Positions 34,151 through 46,375 of a stretch of 64,000 bases of DNA are shown here, piece after piece. Source of the stretch: Epiperipatus broadwayi (lineage: Eukaryota > Onychophora > Udeonychophora > Euonychophora > Peripatidae). Position numbers and translations under genes: made by a program. A model generated the notes under the pieces. That model made no database searches. It worked only from the letters and a program-made list of their open reading frames with translations, and was not told where the DNA came from. The stretch lies in contig JAQFVV010000012.1 in NCBI GenBank assembly GCA_028023455.1, positions 11,632,499 to 11,696,498 of the forward strand, written 5' to 3'. Position 1 is the stretch's first letter; each line of letters starts with the position of its first letter.

Positions 34151-36600
34151 GCTTTGTATGTTCGTGCGTTTTAGCGCATTTTATATATTTAATACTGATA
34201 TAATATAGAACATATAAGGAATATTTACTTGATTTCTGATGAAAAGTCTAAAAATCTCTTATATTTTGATCATAAATGAAATTTTTAAAAGACACGCGCA
34301 TAAATATAATGAAAGATATAGTTTATTAAAATCATTTAAAATAAAATAATTTTTTTATACTTAAAAGAATTGAAATAGTGTTTTGATCTTTGATTATTTA
34401 GACATGATTAACTCAGTCACTTTGTTGCCATTTGTTTCTAGTTACAGTAATGGTTTCAATTCGAATTGATTGAAATTGGATATGACAGGTACTTATATAA
34501 TCAATAATCATGTTTGCCTGAACACTTTCAATGTGGCATGGTTAAACTGAGTTTAAGAATTGCTGTCAGTTCTTATAATGTAATAGAAAATCATACAATT
34601 ATTGCATTTTATTTTTGAACAAATTGTTCAATTCAAATAATTATTTTTAAATAAAAAACGTTTTCAATTATGTGTCTATTGACGAATTTCTAAAATAAAC
34701 ATCAACATATTATGATTAATTATTGTTGTATTGATGTTTGATTTTAGTTGTTATTTATAACTGTGTATATTATTAGCATTATCAGCTAAGTGGAGATTTT
34801 TACTGTAACAATAATAATATTTTTAATTCATTAAAACAAATAATCTCCTTGTGATAAAAATAGTAGTAGTAATAATAATAATAAGAGCATCACCTGGCCA
34901 CACACATACGGTTGCATGTAAGTAAAAGGTCTCCTGTTATTTTTAATTTTAAAAAGTTATAAAAAGGTTTTTTTTTTCTTTAAAACAAAAGATTTAAAAC
35001 ATGTTCAAATCAATGTAAACCAATTAACATATGAAATGTGAATTTACTAAAAAATTAGTGTACAAGGGGAAAATCACAACAAAAACTATGTGAAATATAA
35101 TAAATCCCTAGCATAGTAATTGTCCAAACTCAAATATAATATAAATGATAACATTAATTAGAGGCAAATAGGAAGAAGGGAAAAAGGATGAAAGAAAAAT
35201 AATGAAAAAGATTGTCTGAAAAAAGAGAAAAAAAAAAAAGAAAGAAAAAAGTGAATAAAGAAAAGAAAAAATATTGTTGCATAATAATTACCCATGGTGA
35301 CTGAAAACAGAAGGAAAATGTATGCAATAATAGCAAAAACTAATCAAAATATTGTTAACCCGGGTAAAATTTCTATATTTAGAAAAACTAAATCAAGCAA
35401 TCTTAGAGATTTGCATCTAGCAAATGAAGATGAAAGTGAGCCCCTCCCCCCCCACCACACAAATGGACAATTGAAATGCTTGAACAGATTGGGAAGAGTT
35501 TCAGTAACACAATACTAAGAAAAAAATCCATAGTGTTGGTAGTAAGAGACAATCACTGCACTGTCTATCATTTTCCAAGGCACTCCTAGTTGAAGCACTA
35601 AATAAAAATAATTTACTAGATAGTACAATTCATAGGTGACAATCTTAATATCATATATTTAGCAGTTGAGTTTTAAGAAGCAACACAAAGAAAACAATTT
35701 AAAAATATTAAAACTCTAGGAAATTTTGCCATAATATTAGCTGATGAAAGCAGATATAAGAAAATTACTTGAATGTTAAAAAAATGCCTATTTTATATTA
35801 TAACAAAACCCATACCTCTCACTAGATAGAGTACACTACCGACTATATATCTACGATATAGCAAACATATGTGCCTATGTATTTATATTTAATTAAAATG
35901 GTTTTGACTTAAATATTGTTATTCAAAACTTCTGGATTCATTCTCATACTTGTAATATATTCCCAACGCGTATTTGTGGTCATCCGAAGGACTCCAAGCG
36001 CCAATCTTATACGAATATAAGAATTACGCAAAGTGAATATATTACCAACAAGAACACTATCTTATGTAACGTGAGAGGGGTTTTGACCATCAGCTAGCTC
36101 AATCTCATGGTCGGGGGGCATCACAGCCAGGAGTAGTTACAAATGGGGTTAAGAGTTCTTTTTTAAACACACATAAAAAATAAATAAATAAATAAATGGA
36201 TCTGCAAATAAATATCACAATAAGATTTGTTTTGAGTTTCATTATCAAATCAGTTTTTATTAAAGACTTATAAAGATCAATATTATTCTTTGATCTTTTA
36301 GATAAAATAAATAAATAAATAATTCAACACTCTACTTTTCTTTCTGTATTTAATATTATAAAAAAAATGTAATTACTACTCTGTCATTTCAATACGCACA
36401 CATATGCCATTCTTTCTAATAGACTTATCATGCATAAATCAAGTAGTGAAGGTCGATACTAAGAAAAGTTTATTTCACATGACCTCTGACAATAATTACA
36501 TTATTTACGTCCACAATTAAACAAGACTTTAAAAAAATTTCATTAAATTAACTTAGATTGTCACCTTCACTTATTATAAACGATACAAATTTGTTTCTCA
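34150..36600. other. Mostly featureless, simple repeats
   Basis: A+T-rich DNA with (AAAT)n runs near 36180-36200 and 36305-36325, an A/G-rich tract at 35160-35280, a short (AAT)n near 34870, and a run of eight C near 35445. At 35965-36130 a less A+T-rich patch contains TCATCCGAAGGACTCCAAGCGCC, which may be a decayed PLE 3' end, but this is not secure. Confidence 0.4.
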
Positions 36601-36881
36601 TAAAGGAAAAGAAATAATCAGTACTTAAAGTTTTTTACCTGAATGTTCCCCAGGGAATTAGTGGAAGCAGGTTTATTTATTTTAAAGAGTTCCATTCACC
36701 ATAGGTAATAACAGGTAATCCAATGCGAAGATTCCCGATCTTCATGTCCGTTGGTTGACGAGGTTCAGCTTGGTCTCACGTTGGGAATTATATTTTATTC
36801 CAAGGCATTTTGATGTTATTGGGTGAGGCAGCTACAGTTGGTTGGAATTAGGGGTTTGAATCTGACATGGAATGTTCTTAC

Positions 36882-36907
36882 CCCGTCATTTCTTTTGGAT
36901 CCGCCAT
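36882..36907 (-). CDS. Candidate first coding exon (MADPKEMTG)
   Basis: On the minus strand ACGTAATGGCGGATCC starts an ATG with reasonable context. It reads MADPKEMTG and meets GTAAGA, a strong donor; without splicing it stops at that very codon. Upstream are a TATA box and an ETS-type site. Together these look like the start of a spliced host gene whose later exons lie beyond a long intron or outside the window. The protein is not recognised, and the downstream exon was not found. Confidence 0.4.
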
Positions 36908-37010
36908 TACGTAAGAAAAATATTAAAACTTTTAATATTCTGGATTTACAATTTACTGTTCATGGCTGTAACTCTGCAGGGCCAGGACCAAATGCATTGT
37001 GGGTGATTCT

Positions 37011-37018
37011 CTTTTATA
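37011..37018 (-). promoter_or_regulatory. Candidate TATA box
   Basis: TATAAAAG on the minus strand within GGGGGTTATAAAAGAGAATC, about 105 nt upstream of the candidate ATG at 36907. A G/C-richer stretch (CACCCACAATGCATTTGGTC) follows it, where transcription could begin. Confidence 0.4.
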
Positions 37019-37056
37019 ACCCCCTCCATTTGTTCTAGAAGTTTCTTTTTGATTTC

Positions 37057-37066
37057 ACTTCCTGTT
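37057..37066 (-). promoter_or_regulatory. Candidate ETS-type site
   Basis: ACAGGAAGTG on the minus strand, a good match to the ETS-family consensus, about 45 nt upstream of the TATA-like box. A single 10-mer is weak evidence on its own; its position next to the TATA box and a spliced ATG adds to it. Confidence 0.35.
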
Positions 37067-37564
37067 TCCAAAGCTGATCAACCAGATTTGGTTGATGTGT
37101 GAAAACTTTTATCATAGCTTTTATTGTACATAAAAGAAAGTGAAATCTCATTTCTGTAAGAAGCTTCTAATTTTTTAAACGTGAAACAAAAATCTCATTT
37201 CTCTCTTTTTGACTACTTAATCCTTTCATACACACATTTGTCACACACACACATATATATCATTTCAAAATGACAGAGTCCCTCTCCCATGTTTGTGTAT
37301 TTGTAACCACTATCACGTAATAAAGATTAAATATTATATATCTACATATATGTTTAAATACCAATTAGTAATATTATTTGTGACTGGGTTCGAACCCATT
37401 CTGTCACTATATGTAACTTTGATGATTTCCAAAGAATGATGAACCCCTTCATTAAAAATTATTTATTTTCAGCAAATATATCTAAAAGAAACATCATAAA
37501 TAGTCCCAGACAACATTCCAACTCACATAATAAACCAAGAAGCCACACTATGCTCATATATCTA

Positions 37565-37625
37565 AAGACTGAAGCCACATTGTTTCACCTGTGGCAAAAG
37601 AGGCCACATATCAACACAATACAAT
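37565..37625 (+). pseudogene. Gag-like zinc knuckle of the L1/Tx1 LINE
   Basis: The frame reads KPHCFTCGKRGHISTQY, a CX2CX4HX4C knuckle in which the last cysteine has become tyrosine (TAC for TGC). Such knuckles lie near the end of ORF1 in Tx1/L1-like elements and bind the element RNA. The rest of ORF1 is not clear. Confidence 0.6.
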
Positions 37626-38439
37626 AAAAAAAAATCTAGCTGAAAAAAATAACCACTCTTCTCAAAGATTAGAAGAGAATACAGAAAGAATACACAAACC
37701 CAGGCAGCTGGAAAATATAGATTTCCTCCTATTCACAGTAATAAAATCGACAATCAAAATAAATAAAAATGAAAATATAGATCATCCCTCACTCATGTAA
37801 ATGGAATTCACATTCAAAGCAAATACAAATGAGGAGGATGACCATCAAGATAAAAAACAAATAGCAAAAAGCAACAGTAATTTCACACACACCAATGAAT
37901 TATCAATAGAAAAAAACAAGGATACAGATGGTTCACAAAGTGACAAATCTAAAAAACTTGATCCCCAGGCAAAAAACTGATTTGTCAATGGAAAATAAAA
38001 CTGTTTACCTGCAAAAAGATGTAAAAGCACTGCCAAATAGAGACACTAATCAAGTGGAACTGATAATTATAATTAAAACAACAATGGAAATAATTGATAC
38101 CATTACACAGTGCATTCCAATAATTGAAAACACACTTTTTAAAGAGCAAAAGAAAACAAAAAAAAAAAACAAGAGAAAATAAAAATATATAAACAAATGA
38201 TCTGGAATTTGACCAATTAAATATGATAAAAACAACTAATTGATGAAAATATGGAAATGGATTTAACCTCTCAATATTCAAAACATTTTGAAAACATCAA
38301 TGATAGTGATTTGATAAAACTAATATGTACAGAACCAACAAACAACACTAGCACCCTTTCAAACAAAACTAACAAAAAAAGGAAATGAAAGTCATACACT
38401 TCAGAAAAATTGCACACCTCTCCTACTACATTAACCAAC

Positions 38440-38930
38440 ATGAAAAAAAAATAGTGTCATTTAATGTCTGAGGCTTGAACTCCACAAAGCAAATACAGTA
38501 AATTAATAAATGGATACTGACAATGCAACCCAGCATATGGGGTCTATTAAAAACAAAAATATATAATGGATTACAAATCAACCCAGCTGCACATATGAGT
38601 AAACATGGATTTTGCATATGTTCAAGGGACACTTCAACACCATTAAATAGAGCAGGCATATTTTTTAGCCAAGAATGTCCCTTTTCATTATTTAAGATAA
38701 TTTGCATTGACTCCAATCTCCTGATAACTATCTTTAATCACAGTAGTATTTCAACCAATGTTATATATATTCCCCCTGGTCCTATTGTAATTAACAGAAC
38801 AATTTTAACGATTAACTTCCTTTTAAAGTCCAATCCCTACCCCACTATACTTGCAGAGGATTTTAATGAGCTATCAAAAGTTTATTGCAAAATGGATAAA
38901 TCAATGTGCAGTGCCACTTATGCGCAGTGA
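38440..38930 (+). pseudogene. APE-type endonuclease of the L1/Tx1 LINE
   Basis: Readings give SFNV.GLNS at the N-terminus (typical start of the fold), W....PSIWGLL.TK, then AGIFFSQECPFSLFKIICID and PTILAEDFNELSK, where 'L.GDFNE' is the conserved catalytic segment (glycine here changed). The open part from 38523 is 135 codons. It is followed by a PLE insertion. Confidence 0.65.
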
Positions 38931-38935
38931 GGGTT

Positions 38936-39360
38936 TTCTCCAACTACGCAGTATGATTATGTAAAACTTTTAATATTTTGTGTTAATATTAGAAATACAC
39001 ACGCATATAATTCGGAAAGCAAAACTATATAAAAATCAAATCAAACCCAATCACTAAATGATAAACTTTGTTGATTCTTCTAACGTTTTCGAAGGTACAA
39101 CCTTCATTTTCAAAAAGTACAAAAAATCTCTTCATTTTTTATGAAGCACAAATATGCAAAATAGGCCAAATATGCTAATCAGGATAAGAACGTTTAAACT
39201 TGCCATTTCTTCGATATGGCATAAAATGATTCTCAGTATCTTTTTATAACAACCATCTTGGCACACTCATAAATCTAGTGTTCTATTTCCCCATGTTGCA
39301 TCATTCAATCGAAGTCTCTCCCCTCCCCTTTTTTGATCACTTGGCACAAATAATAAAAGT
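38936..39360 (-). mobile_element. 5'-truncated PLE fragment inside the LINE
   Basis: On the minus strand a 3' end of PLE type is seen: GAAGGTTGTACCTTCGAAAACGTTAG at about 39100-39075 (a hairpin followed by GAAAACGTT). It is followed by a tail to about 38940. It separates the LINE endonuclease from the RT. Upstream sequence has no recognised GIY-YIG. Exact borders are uncertain. Confidence 0.55.
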
Positions 39361-40289
39361 ACATTTAAACACATACCACAATAGAATCACTAACATACAA
39401 AGACAATGATACTCCCATCAGACAACACCCCAGAGTTTCTCTACTCAGAAACATACATCATGATAAATAAACTCAATCAGATTCAACTTGAATCAATTTC
39501 CAAATAAATAGCATATACACACAATCTTTCATTTAATAACAATCATATTATTCAAAAATCAACCTCTTTCTAAACTAATTGTTTTAGCAGATGAACTACA
39601 CAAAAGAATTGACATGTCAAAACCAGTCATCACAATCAAATAAATATTATAAAGTTGACACAGCTATATAATCAAACTTGCAATAAACTAAAGCAAGATC
39701 TGACAATTAAAACAGATTTTGTTTAACACAGGAACATACATGGATTTGCAATACCTCTAATGGGCATTGGACTATCCATCCATCATTAGAACCCCCTTGG
39801 CACTAGAATAGAATGGAAAAATCAGAGCTGGAAACAATATGATACAACCAATATATCAGCACTTCAAAGACAAATTAACAAAACATAACCAATTTAAGCC
39901 CCCCAAATTTGTTTTGGAAATCATCAATCCCAGGTATATGTCACCCAGGTCCACCAGGAATCCCACAATTTGTGTTTTTACATCTTATCCACTTTATAAA
40001 CACATACATGTGCCAGCTGGAAAATCATCTATTATTAAAGTTATTCAATATATAGGGGTTATATCTGGATGCAATGGTCCCCTTCATTAAAAAACAAGCA
40101 CCAATCACCACAATTTACAACGTGCAGTCAATATCAATGAAGCCATTGGGAATAAAAATTCTAAAAAAAAGTATTAAAAGGAAAAAAATCAAACCATATA
40201 AAATACTATTATTATTACAACATCAGTATACAAGAAAGAATTCATCAACAAGTTAAGCAGCACTAATATAAGAACAATCACTCAGTAAT

Positions 40290-41100
40290 TAAAAGAAAAA
40301 AATGCCTTAATGTCTGTGCAACTAGATTTTGAAAATGCTTTTGATTCAGTGCCAATCAAGACACTGTTAATTCAACTTAAATGAACAGAAATACCTAAAC
40401 AATCTTATATACAATTGCCAACCTGCTACTAAATAGAGAAATTTATACCACACTCAATGGCAGAACTTCATCATCTTTCTATCCCAGCTAATCATTTCCA
40501 CATGAATCTCCACTCAGTTCACTATTATTTACATTATATTTAAACTCCCTGCTAGAATAAATTTTAAAAAATACAAGGAATTCCAATTCCACACACTAAC
40601 ACTTACATACCATGTATAGCCTGCATGGATGATGTCACAATATTTTTACAATCAAAGAAGCAATTACCTGTACTTCAGGAAATTATAAAAGATTACACAT
40701 CAAAGTTCAGGCTAAAAATCACATAATAAATCAGATGCATGGGAAATATTCACAGGTAAATTAAACACACAGATATTTCAAGGAAAATCTATTATGTTCT
40801 GGATTTCCCTTTCCACTTGGGCATGAATGGAGAAAGAAAATACAAAACAAACTTAAAACAGAAGCAGAAAGAAACACTGAATCACTCTCCAAATCCTACC
40901 TCTCAACCTACTCAAAAGTATCATTATACAATGAACTTATAATGGCAAAAATCACTTACTATCTGCCAATAATAAATTTCACAAAATCATTCATTACAGC
41001 AATTAACTCACTATTTTATAAGCTACTATGGAAAATAAAAGTAGTAGCCATCTCAATAAAACAACTAAACCACCCTATCAAATAGAATGGTCTTGGGTTG
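40290..41100 (+). pseudogene. Reverse transcriptase of the L1/Tx1 LINE
   Basis: Pieces in order: MSVQLDFENAFDSVPIKTLL (motif with the first catalytic Asp, about 40310-40370), PLSSLLFTLYLNSLL (about 40510-40555), and CMDDVTIFLQSK (the 'ADD' box, about 40620-40660). A downstream part then contains NGLGLA.CNISVS (about 41085-41120). Stops and frameshifts occur between pieces. Confidence 0.7.
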
Positions 41101-41499
41101 GCTATATGCAATATTAGTGTTTCACTCTCAAAAAACAGTAAACTTACTTATAGAAATATTAAAATGTTTTCCAGAGATATAGGTAATAATAGAAACACTC
41201 ACTGATCAGCTTCTCTCCACATATAACTACATCTCTATCCTGCTTGTGATACATGGTCCCATAAGCAACAATATAACACTAAAACACCAATAAATATACA
41301 TATTGGCAATATAAAATCTGTTGTTTTCAGACCAAGCAGCAAATAACCAACCCACAGTACTGGGAACAAACAATGGCCAACTGTTAAGAAAATTCAAAAA
41401 ATGGTGCCTGGAAACAAAATTTTTTGATTTTATTATCAAAACTTAACCTGAATGCCTTACCAACAATGCACTTTATTTGATATAGATTTTACACAAATA

Positions 41500-41670
41500 C
41501 TGATCCACTATGCATGCTATGTCACAGAGAGGAAGAAGCTCAAACCCATTTCCTAAGTAAATGTCTAGCCTTGGAAAAAGTGTGTCTAATGATGCAGAAC
41601 AACTATAGACAAAATGGTACACTAATAGGAAACATTCTAGATGCATACAAAAAACAGAAATACTAGTGAT
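41500..41670 (+). pseudogene. C-terminal zinc-binding motif of the L1/Tx1 LINE
   Basis: It reads LCMLCHREEEAQTHFLSKCL, with the C-X2-C...H-X4-C spacing common at the C-terminus of L1/Tx1-type ORF2. Pol-like residues with no recognised motif follow to about 41870. Confidence 0.6.
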
Positions 41671-42090
41671 ACGTGCAGCAACTTTCAGATTATATTCATA
41701 TTTGTATACCTATTGCACATTCACATTTGGAAACAATCTAAGAAGACACCCTAACATCTACTATAAAAAACTTAAAAACTCCAAGATAGAGGCAGTATTT
41801 TTGCACCACAAGACATTTTTGTGGCAACATGGTCTTTCTTCAAAATGTGCTCAGCACTATGATAAGAACTGAAATTACTCCCCCCCACCAAAAAAAAAAA
41901 CTAAAAATAAGATCAGTTAATGCAACTAAATTATCAATGACAATGAATGTTTTCCCTTGGTTGAACAAGATAATCTTCAGAATCAAGAACTAAACCAATA
42001 TTTAAAAAAATATTTCATATAATATATGTAACCTTAGTGTAACCTCAGTTGATGTAACCAATTGATACTCAATAAAGTTTGATTTGAAAC

Positions 42091-42154
<64 letters not shown>

Positions 42155-42169
42155 GAATAATAAGAAGAA

Positions 42170-42200
<31 letters not shown>

Positions 42201-42534
42201 AAGAAGAAGAAGAAGAAGAAGAAGAAGAAGAAGAAGAAGAAGAAGAAGAAGAAGAAGAAGAAGAAGAAGAAGAAGAAGAAGAAGAAGAAGAAGAAGAAGA
42301 AGAAGAAGAAGAAGAAGAAGAAGAAGAAGAAGAAGAAGAAGAAGAAGAAGAAGAAGAAGAAGAAGAAGAAGAAGAAGAAGAAGAAGAAGAAGAAGAAGAA
42401 GAAGAAGAAGAAGAAGAAGAAGAAGAAGAAGAAGAAGAAGAAGAAGAAGAAGAAGAAGAAGAAGAAGAAGAAGAAGAAGAAGAAGAAGAAGAAGAAGAAG
42501 AAGAAGAAGAAAAAGAAGAAGAAAAGAAGAAGAG
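42091..42534. repeat. (AAT)n(AAG)n microsatellite, ~440 bp
   Basis: About 20 AAT units pass through a mixed zone (42150-42175) into about 120 almost perfect AAG (GAA) units. Two AAAAG interruptions come at the right end, near 42510-42527. It follows the LINE poly(A) signal by about 20 bp, so it grew from the LINE's 3' repeat tail. The polylysine-like open frame here is an artefact. GAA/TTC tracts of this length can form triplex DNA. Confidence 0.95.
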
Positions 42535-43027
42535 GTGAATGGTTTGCTTACATGTTTATAAAATGCTTGAGCACCTAATGTAAAATATCTAGTCTATAAT
42601 CCACAGATCGTGAGTTCCAGAGTCAGCAACTCTAATGCAGACTGTTTTATTTACCACATCCCATCTTCTTCAGACTTCTCTATTTGACTTTGTTTTTTAT
42701 AAACTTATAATTAATTTTATTCTACAAATTTTATATTTTTTTCTTTTTTGCACACATGCAACACACACACACATTTTATAATCAATTTGAAATGGTAATC
42801 TGCTATTAAATACATTGACATATTTCAAGCATTTAAAAATACTCTGAAATATTTAAGACCATGCTATAAATGGAAGGACATCAAATTATTATAAATATAA
42901 CCATTTACAAAACAGATTAAAAAGGATAAAAATGGGGGGGGGGGATATAAAAATGTACAATTAAAATAATTATTTGCATATATTCTAATATAAAATATAT
43001 AATAATATAGCGATTTATATATATATG

Positions 43028-43520
43028 TATTAGTCAGATTATTATTACAGATGAAAACATAACAGATGAAATTAATCATAGAATTAAACTTGATTGGAGT
43101 GATTTTGGTAGAAATAACTTAATATTAAAAAGAAATATGCCTATATAATTGTTTTTAATAATGGATCACACTTAACGAAAGAGCAATACAAAGACTTCCG
43201 ACCACTCAAAGAAATATAGTGAAATGTATATTATGAGAAATAAGAAGGGATGAAAAATGAAATTACTGACATAAAAAAAATTAAGAGTTTGAAATGGGCT
43301 GGACATATTGTTAGAAGTAATGATAATAGATGGACAGTTGAAGTCTTAAACCGGATTCCAAGAAAATGTAAAAGACCTAGAAAGAAACCACTTGTGAGAT
43401 GGATAGATGAAATAAGGAAGTATGCTGATCTGATGTGAAGAAAAGAGGCTGGAGATCAGAGAAGATTAATTGAACTTGGAAAGATCTGCAAGCTGCAGTG
43501 GATCGATAATGGTTGAAAAT
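43028..43520 (+). mobile_element. 5'-truncated RTE-like LINE (3' end)
   Basis: This is the same family as 13.5-16.3 kb. The start matches IITTDENI.D.INH.IKL, and 43250-43438 reads an open C-terminal piece with KWAGHIVRSNDNRWTVEVLN and RKCKRPRKKPLVRW, then a stop. The end near 43520 (GATAATGGTTGAAAATTATAATG) matches 16264-16285 closely. It is better preserved than the long copy. Confidence 0.75.
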
Positions 43521-43559
43521 TATAATGTTATATGTAATTATTTCACAAGAAAATTACTC

Positions 43560-44900
43560 TTCACACATGCGATATTAAATTGATATTAAATCAATGTGCA
43601 CTCTAGAAATTTACATATTTATAATTTTTGTGAAAGGAAATTACTTTTTACATATGAGCTATTAAACTGATATTAAATTGGTACACAGTTTCGCATCACT
43701 ATTATTTTAAATGCATAATAGCTCCACTTATGTTTAGAGCCACCTATTCTTAAATACATTAATCCTTATTAAACAATGCTTAAATTAGGGCTTGATCTTA
43801 TTATGAGCTAGATCTTACAATTGATAAATTATTTACACCAATTTAGTTTATATATCACAGGGAAGAGAAAGTTTCTAATTTTTAATTATCTGTCACTTTG
43901 AATCATGTTAATATGAATATACACAATAAATAAAAATATAGTGATTTATAAATATGAAATTTTTGTGAAGAAAATTACTTTTCACACATATGCACTATTA
44001 AATTGATATTAAATCAACACAACTATTCCCTCAACAAGTGTTTTAAAGACATAAATGGTCAACTTATGCTTAGAGCATATTCTTACATATACCAATCTTA
44101 TTGATTTTGTAAATAATTCATTAATTGAAATCCCAGGTTCATAATAAGTCAAACTCTGATTTAAGCACGATCAATAAGAATAGGTTCTATCCATAAGTGG
44201 ACCTTCTATGCTTTAAAACAGTAATTGACTGGAGAGTACATATTGTATTGATTTAATATAATTTAGTAGCACATATATGAAGAATAATTTCCTTCCACAA
44301 AAATTATATATATATAAAGTGCTATATTATTATTTATTACATATATTCAAATTAAAATGATTTAAAATCATAGGTAATTAAAAATGAAAAAAATTTCTCT
44401 TCCCTGCATACGAAAACTAAACTGGTGTAAATAATTGATTACTTGAAATATCAGGCTCATTATAAAATAAAGCCCTGACTTAAGCATGGTCAATAAGAGT
44501 TAGTTTATTTAAGAATAGACTCTAAGCATAAGTGGGTCGCTTTTTATACTTTTAAAACACTTATTGATGAGAGAGTGCATATTGATTAATATTAATTTAA
44601 TATTGCATGTGCGAATAGCAATTTTCATCCACAAAATTATATACTCTGTCAAGTGTTGTTAGCCGAGAGGTCATCGCAACCGCCTTGCAAGCACATAGTT
44701 GGTTGCAGGCGGTTGTGGGTTCGTGTCCCAGCAGATGCTATGACATATGGAAAAAAAAATTATATACTCTAATATATTATTCAAAAAAAAATAATTAAAT
44801 AAAATAATTTCACTTATATATGTTTTCTTCTCATTCTTAGCACCAAATTTTATTTTCAAAAACTTGCCAAATATTCTCTTATAATTTATTCATAAGTAAG
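43560..44900. repeat. Second array of the ~310-bp satellite, with an orientation switch
   Basis: From 43560 to about 44095 the satellite words are on the minus strand (for example GAAACTTTCTCTTCCCTGTG in reverse); from about 44100 on they are on the plus strand. At least three units are recognisable. A SINE with clear target duplications interrupts the plus-oriented part at 44648-44755. Confidence 0.65.
44633..44770 (+). mobile_element. tRNA-derived SINE with 15-bp target duplication
   Basis: The body at 44648-44755 (108 bp) is flanked by AAAATTATATACTCT on both sides (44633-44647 and 44756-44770). It is tRNA-like: GTTAGCCGAGAGGTCATCGC (A box), anticodon-arm halves CAACCGC/GCGGTTG, GTGGGTTCGTGTCCCAGC (B box and T arm), then ATGCTATGACA and an A-run. 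About 18 extra bases sit in the anticodon loop. It shares TGCTATGACA and overall layout with the SINE at 52.5 kb. Confidence 0.8.
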
Positions 44901-46370
44901 TTAAAAACATAGTCTATGTAAAGGTGCATAAATTTTTTTAGTGAGATAAAATTTGAATACACAAAAGCTTCAAGATCATTCATTTACTATTACATATATA
45001 TTTTATTATAAACATTTGATATAAATATAAAGAAGTACATATATAAAATTTATTCCTGAATAGTATTTTTAAAGTGTTAATTTGTAATACTTTTAATAAT
45101 TTCACTGTTTTCCAAAATTCTGATTGATCATTGTTTTCACTATGTTAAACATGCTTAATATTACTATACAAAATTATTATAAAAAGCAAACGAATTTGTA
45201 TCTCATTAACATTAAATAAGACTGCCAAAAGTTAAAAGAGCTGGGTAGGAATAAAATTAATTATAAAGCTTGAAAACGTACTTCTCTTTTATATAAGTTT
45301 GAGTGACAAATTTTTTGGAAAAATTATATTTCTCTATTGATTTATAGACAATTCACACAGCTATGTCTTCTTAATGATTCCACCAATAATGAGATTAATA
45401 TCAGTCAATATCTTGTTAACTAAGAAAATCATCCTTAATTTCAATTATTAATTTGTACAATAACAACCTCATTTTTAAATACAATTTTTTTTGACATTTT
45501 ATTAATAGATTTGGTAAAATGTTTAGCTATTTATTAGGTTTTTTACTTTCATAAATTGAAATTCATCCACAGCATTTTTTTTACAACTGTGGATAAAATA
45601 ATCAACTTTTTGAACCCATAGCATATCATTTATTTTGCAGTTACTCATCCTGTTGCTCATCATATTATTATAATTGTGTTCAAAATGCACAGGCAAGTTC
45701 ACAGAAAATTATACTTAAATTCTAGCTACTTTGCTAATATGACATTTTGATTTTCAAATGGCAGTATTTCAGACTGTCTCAGATTACAAGTAATTTATTA
45801 GTTTCTGTTATTCAATTACATAAGCTGTTGCATAATTTCCCATAAAATAACGGGAAGGACAAGACAAAATATCACATGGTATGATGCTGGAGCAACCAGG
45901 CATCAACCTCAGAGTTGCTAGGAATATGATTGGTAATATTTTACTGCTATTATTAAAATCTTTTCAATCTGCATTAATTTTTTTCTGATAAAGCTTTATC
46001 AATCTCATACCATCTGCTTAATTGATCATATTTTAAATTCCAGAATTTTTTTTATTTATCTTTTTTTATTTATTTGTTGTTTGTAATTAAATCAATACTC
46101 AAACTATATCCAACTTAGAACATCTTTTACGATATATTCTCTCCAGAACTTTATCATTTTATCTGGATTTTTGAATAAGTTTTCTTCCATAAATCTGCAT
46201 TTTTTATGAGTTTTTATATTAGTTTCAGTCACTGCTCAGATAATTTTGCATGCTTCAGTATTTTCATATTTTCTGAAAACATACATCCAGCTTTATTAAT
46301 TAATTAATTATTATTTTAAACAACTTTTGCTAATGAAACTTACTAGGTAAAAAAACTTAACTATCTCTGA
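44900..46370. other. No recognised feature
   Basis: A+T-rich. A patch at about 45850-45945 is less A+T-rich (GGGAAGGACAAGAC, GGAGCAACCAGGCATCAACC) and may be an old repeat, but I cannot assign it. Confidence 0.45.
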
Positions 46371-46375
46371 TATTA

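Larger units (their letters stand above)
37500..42534 (+). mobile_element. Degenerate L1/Tx1-like LINE with microsatellite tail
   Basis: Parts occur in LINE order on the plus strand: a gag-like CCHC zinc knuckle at 37571-37621, an APE endonuclease at about 38440-38930, RT at about 40290-41100, a C-terminal zinc-binding motif at about 41500-41600, an AATAAA signal at 42070-42075, then (AAT)n(AAG)n. A truncated PLE is inserted between endonuclease and RT (about 38936-39360). Many stops make it inactive. Order, CCHC knuckle and RT motifs fit the L1/Tx1 group. Confidence 0.7.

Noticed and set aside
37378-37415. GGGTTCGAACCC as a tRNA T arm
   Set aside because: A perfect B box, but the word is palindromic and no D or anticodon arm is visible at the right distance on either strand; at best a decayed SINE.
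38426-38716. Minus-strand 96-codon frame
   Set aside because: Antisense to the LINE endonuclease; no independent support.
42084-42578. 164-codon polyasparagine/polylysine open frame
   Set aside because: It is the translation of the (AAT)n(AAG)n microsatellite and not a gene.
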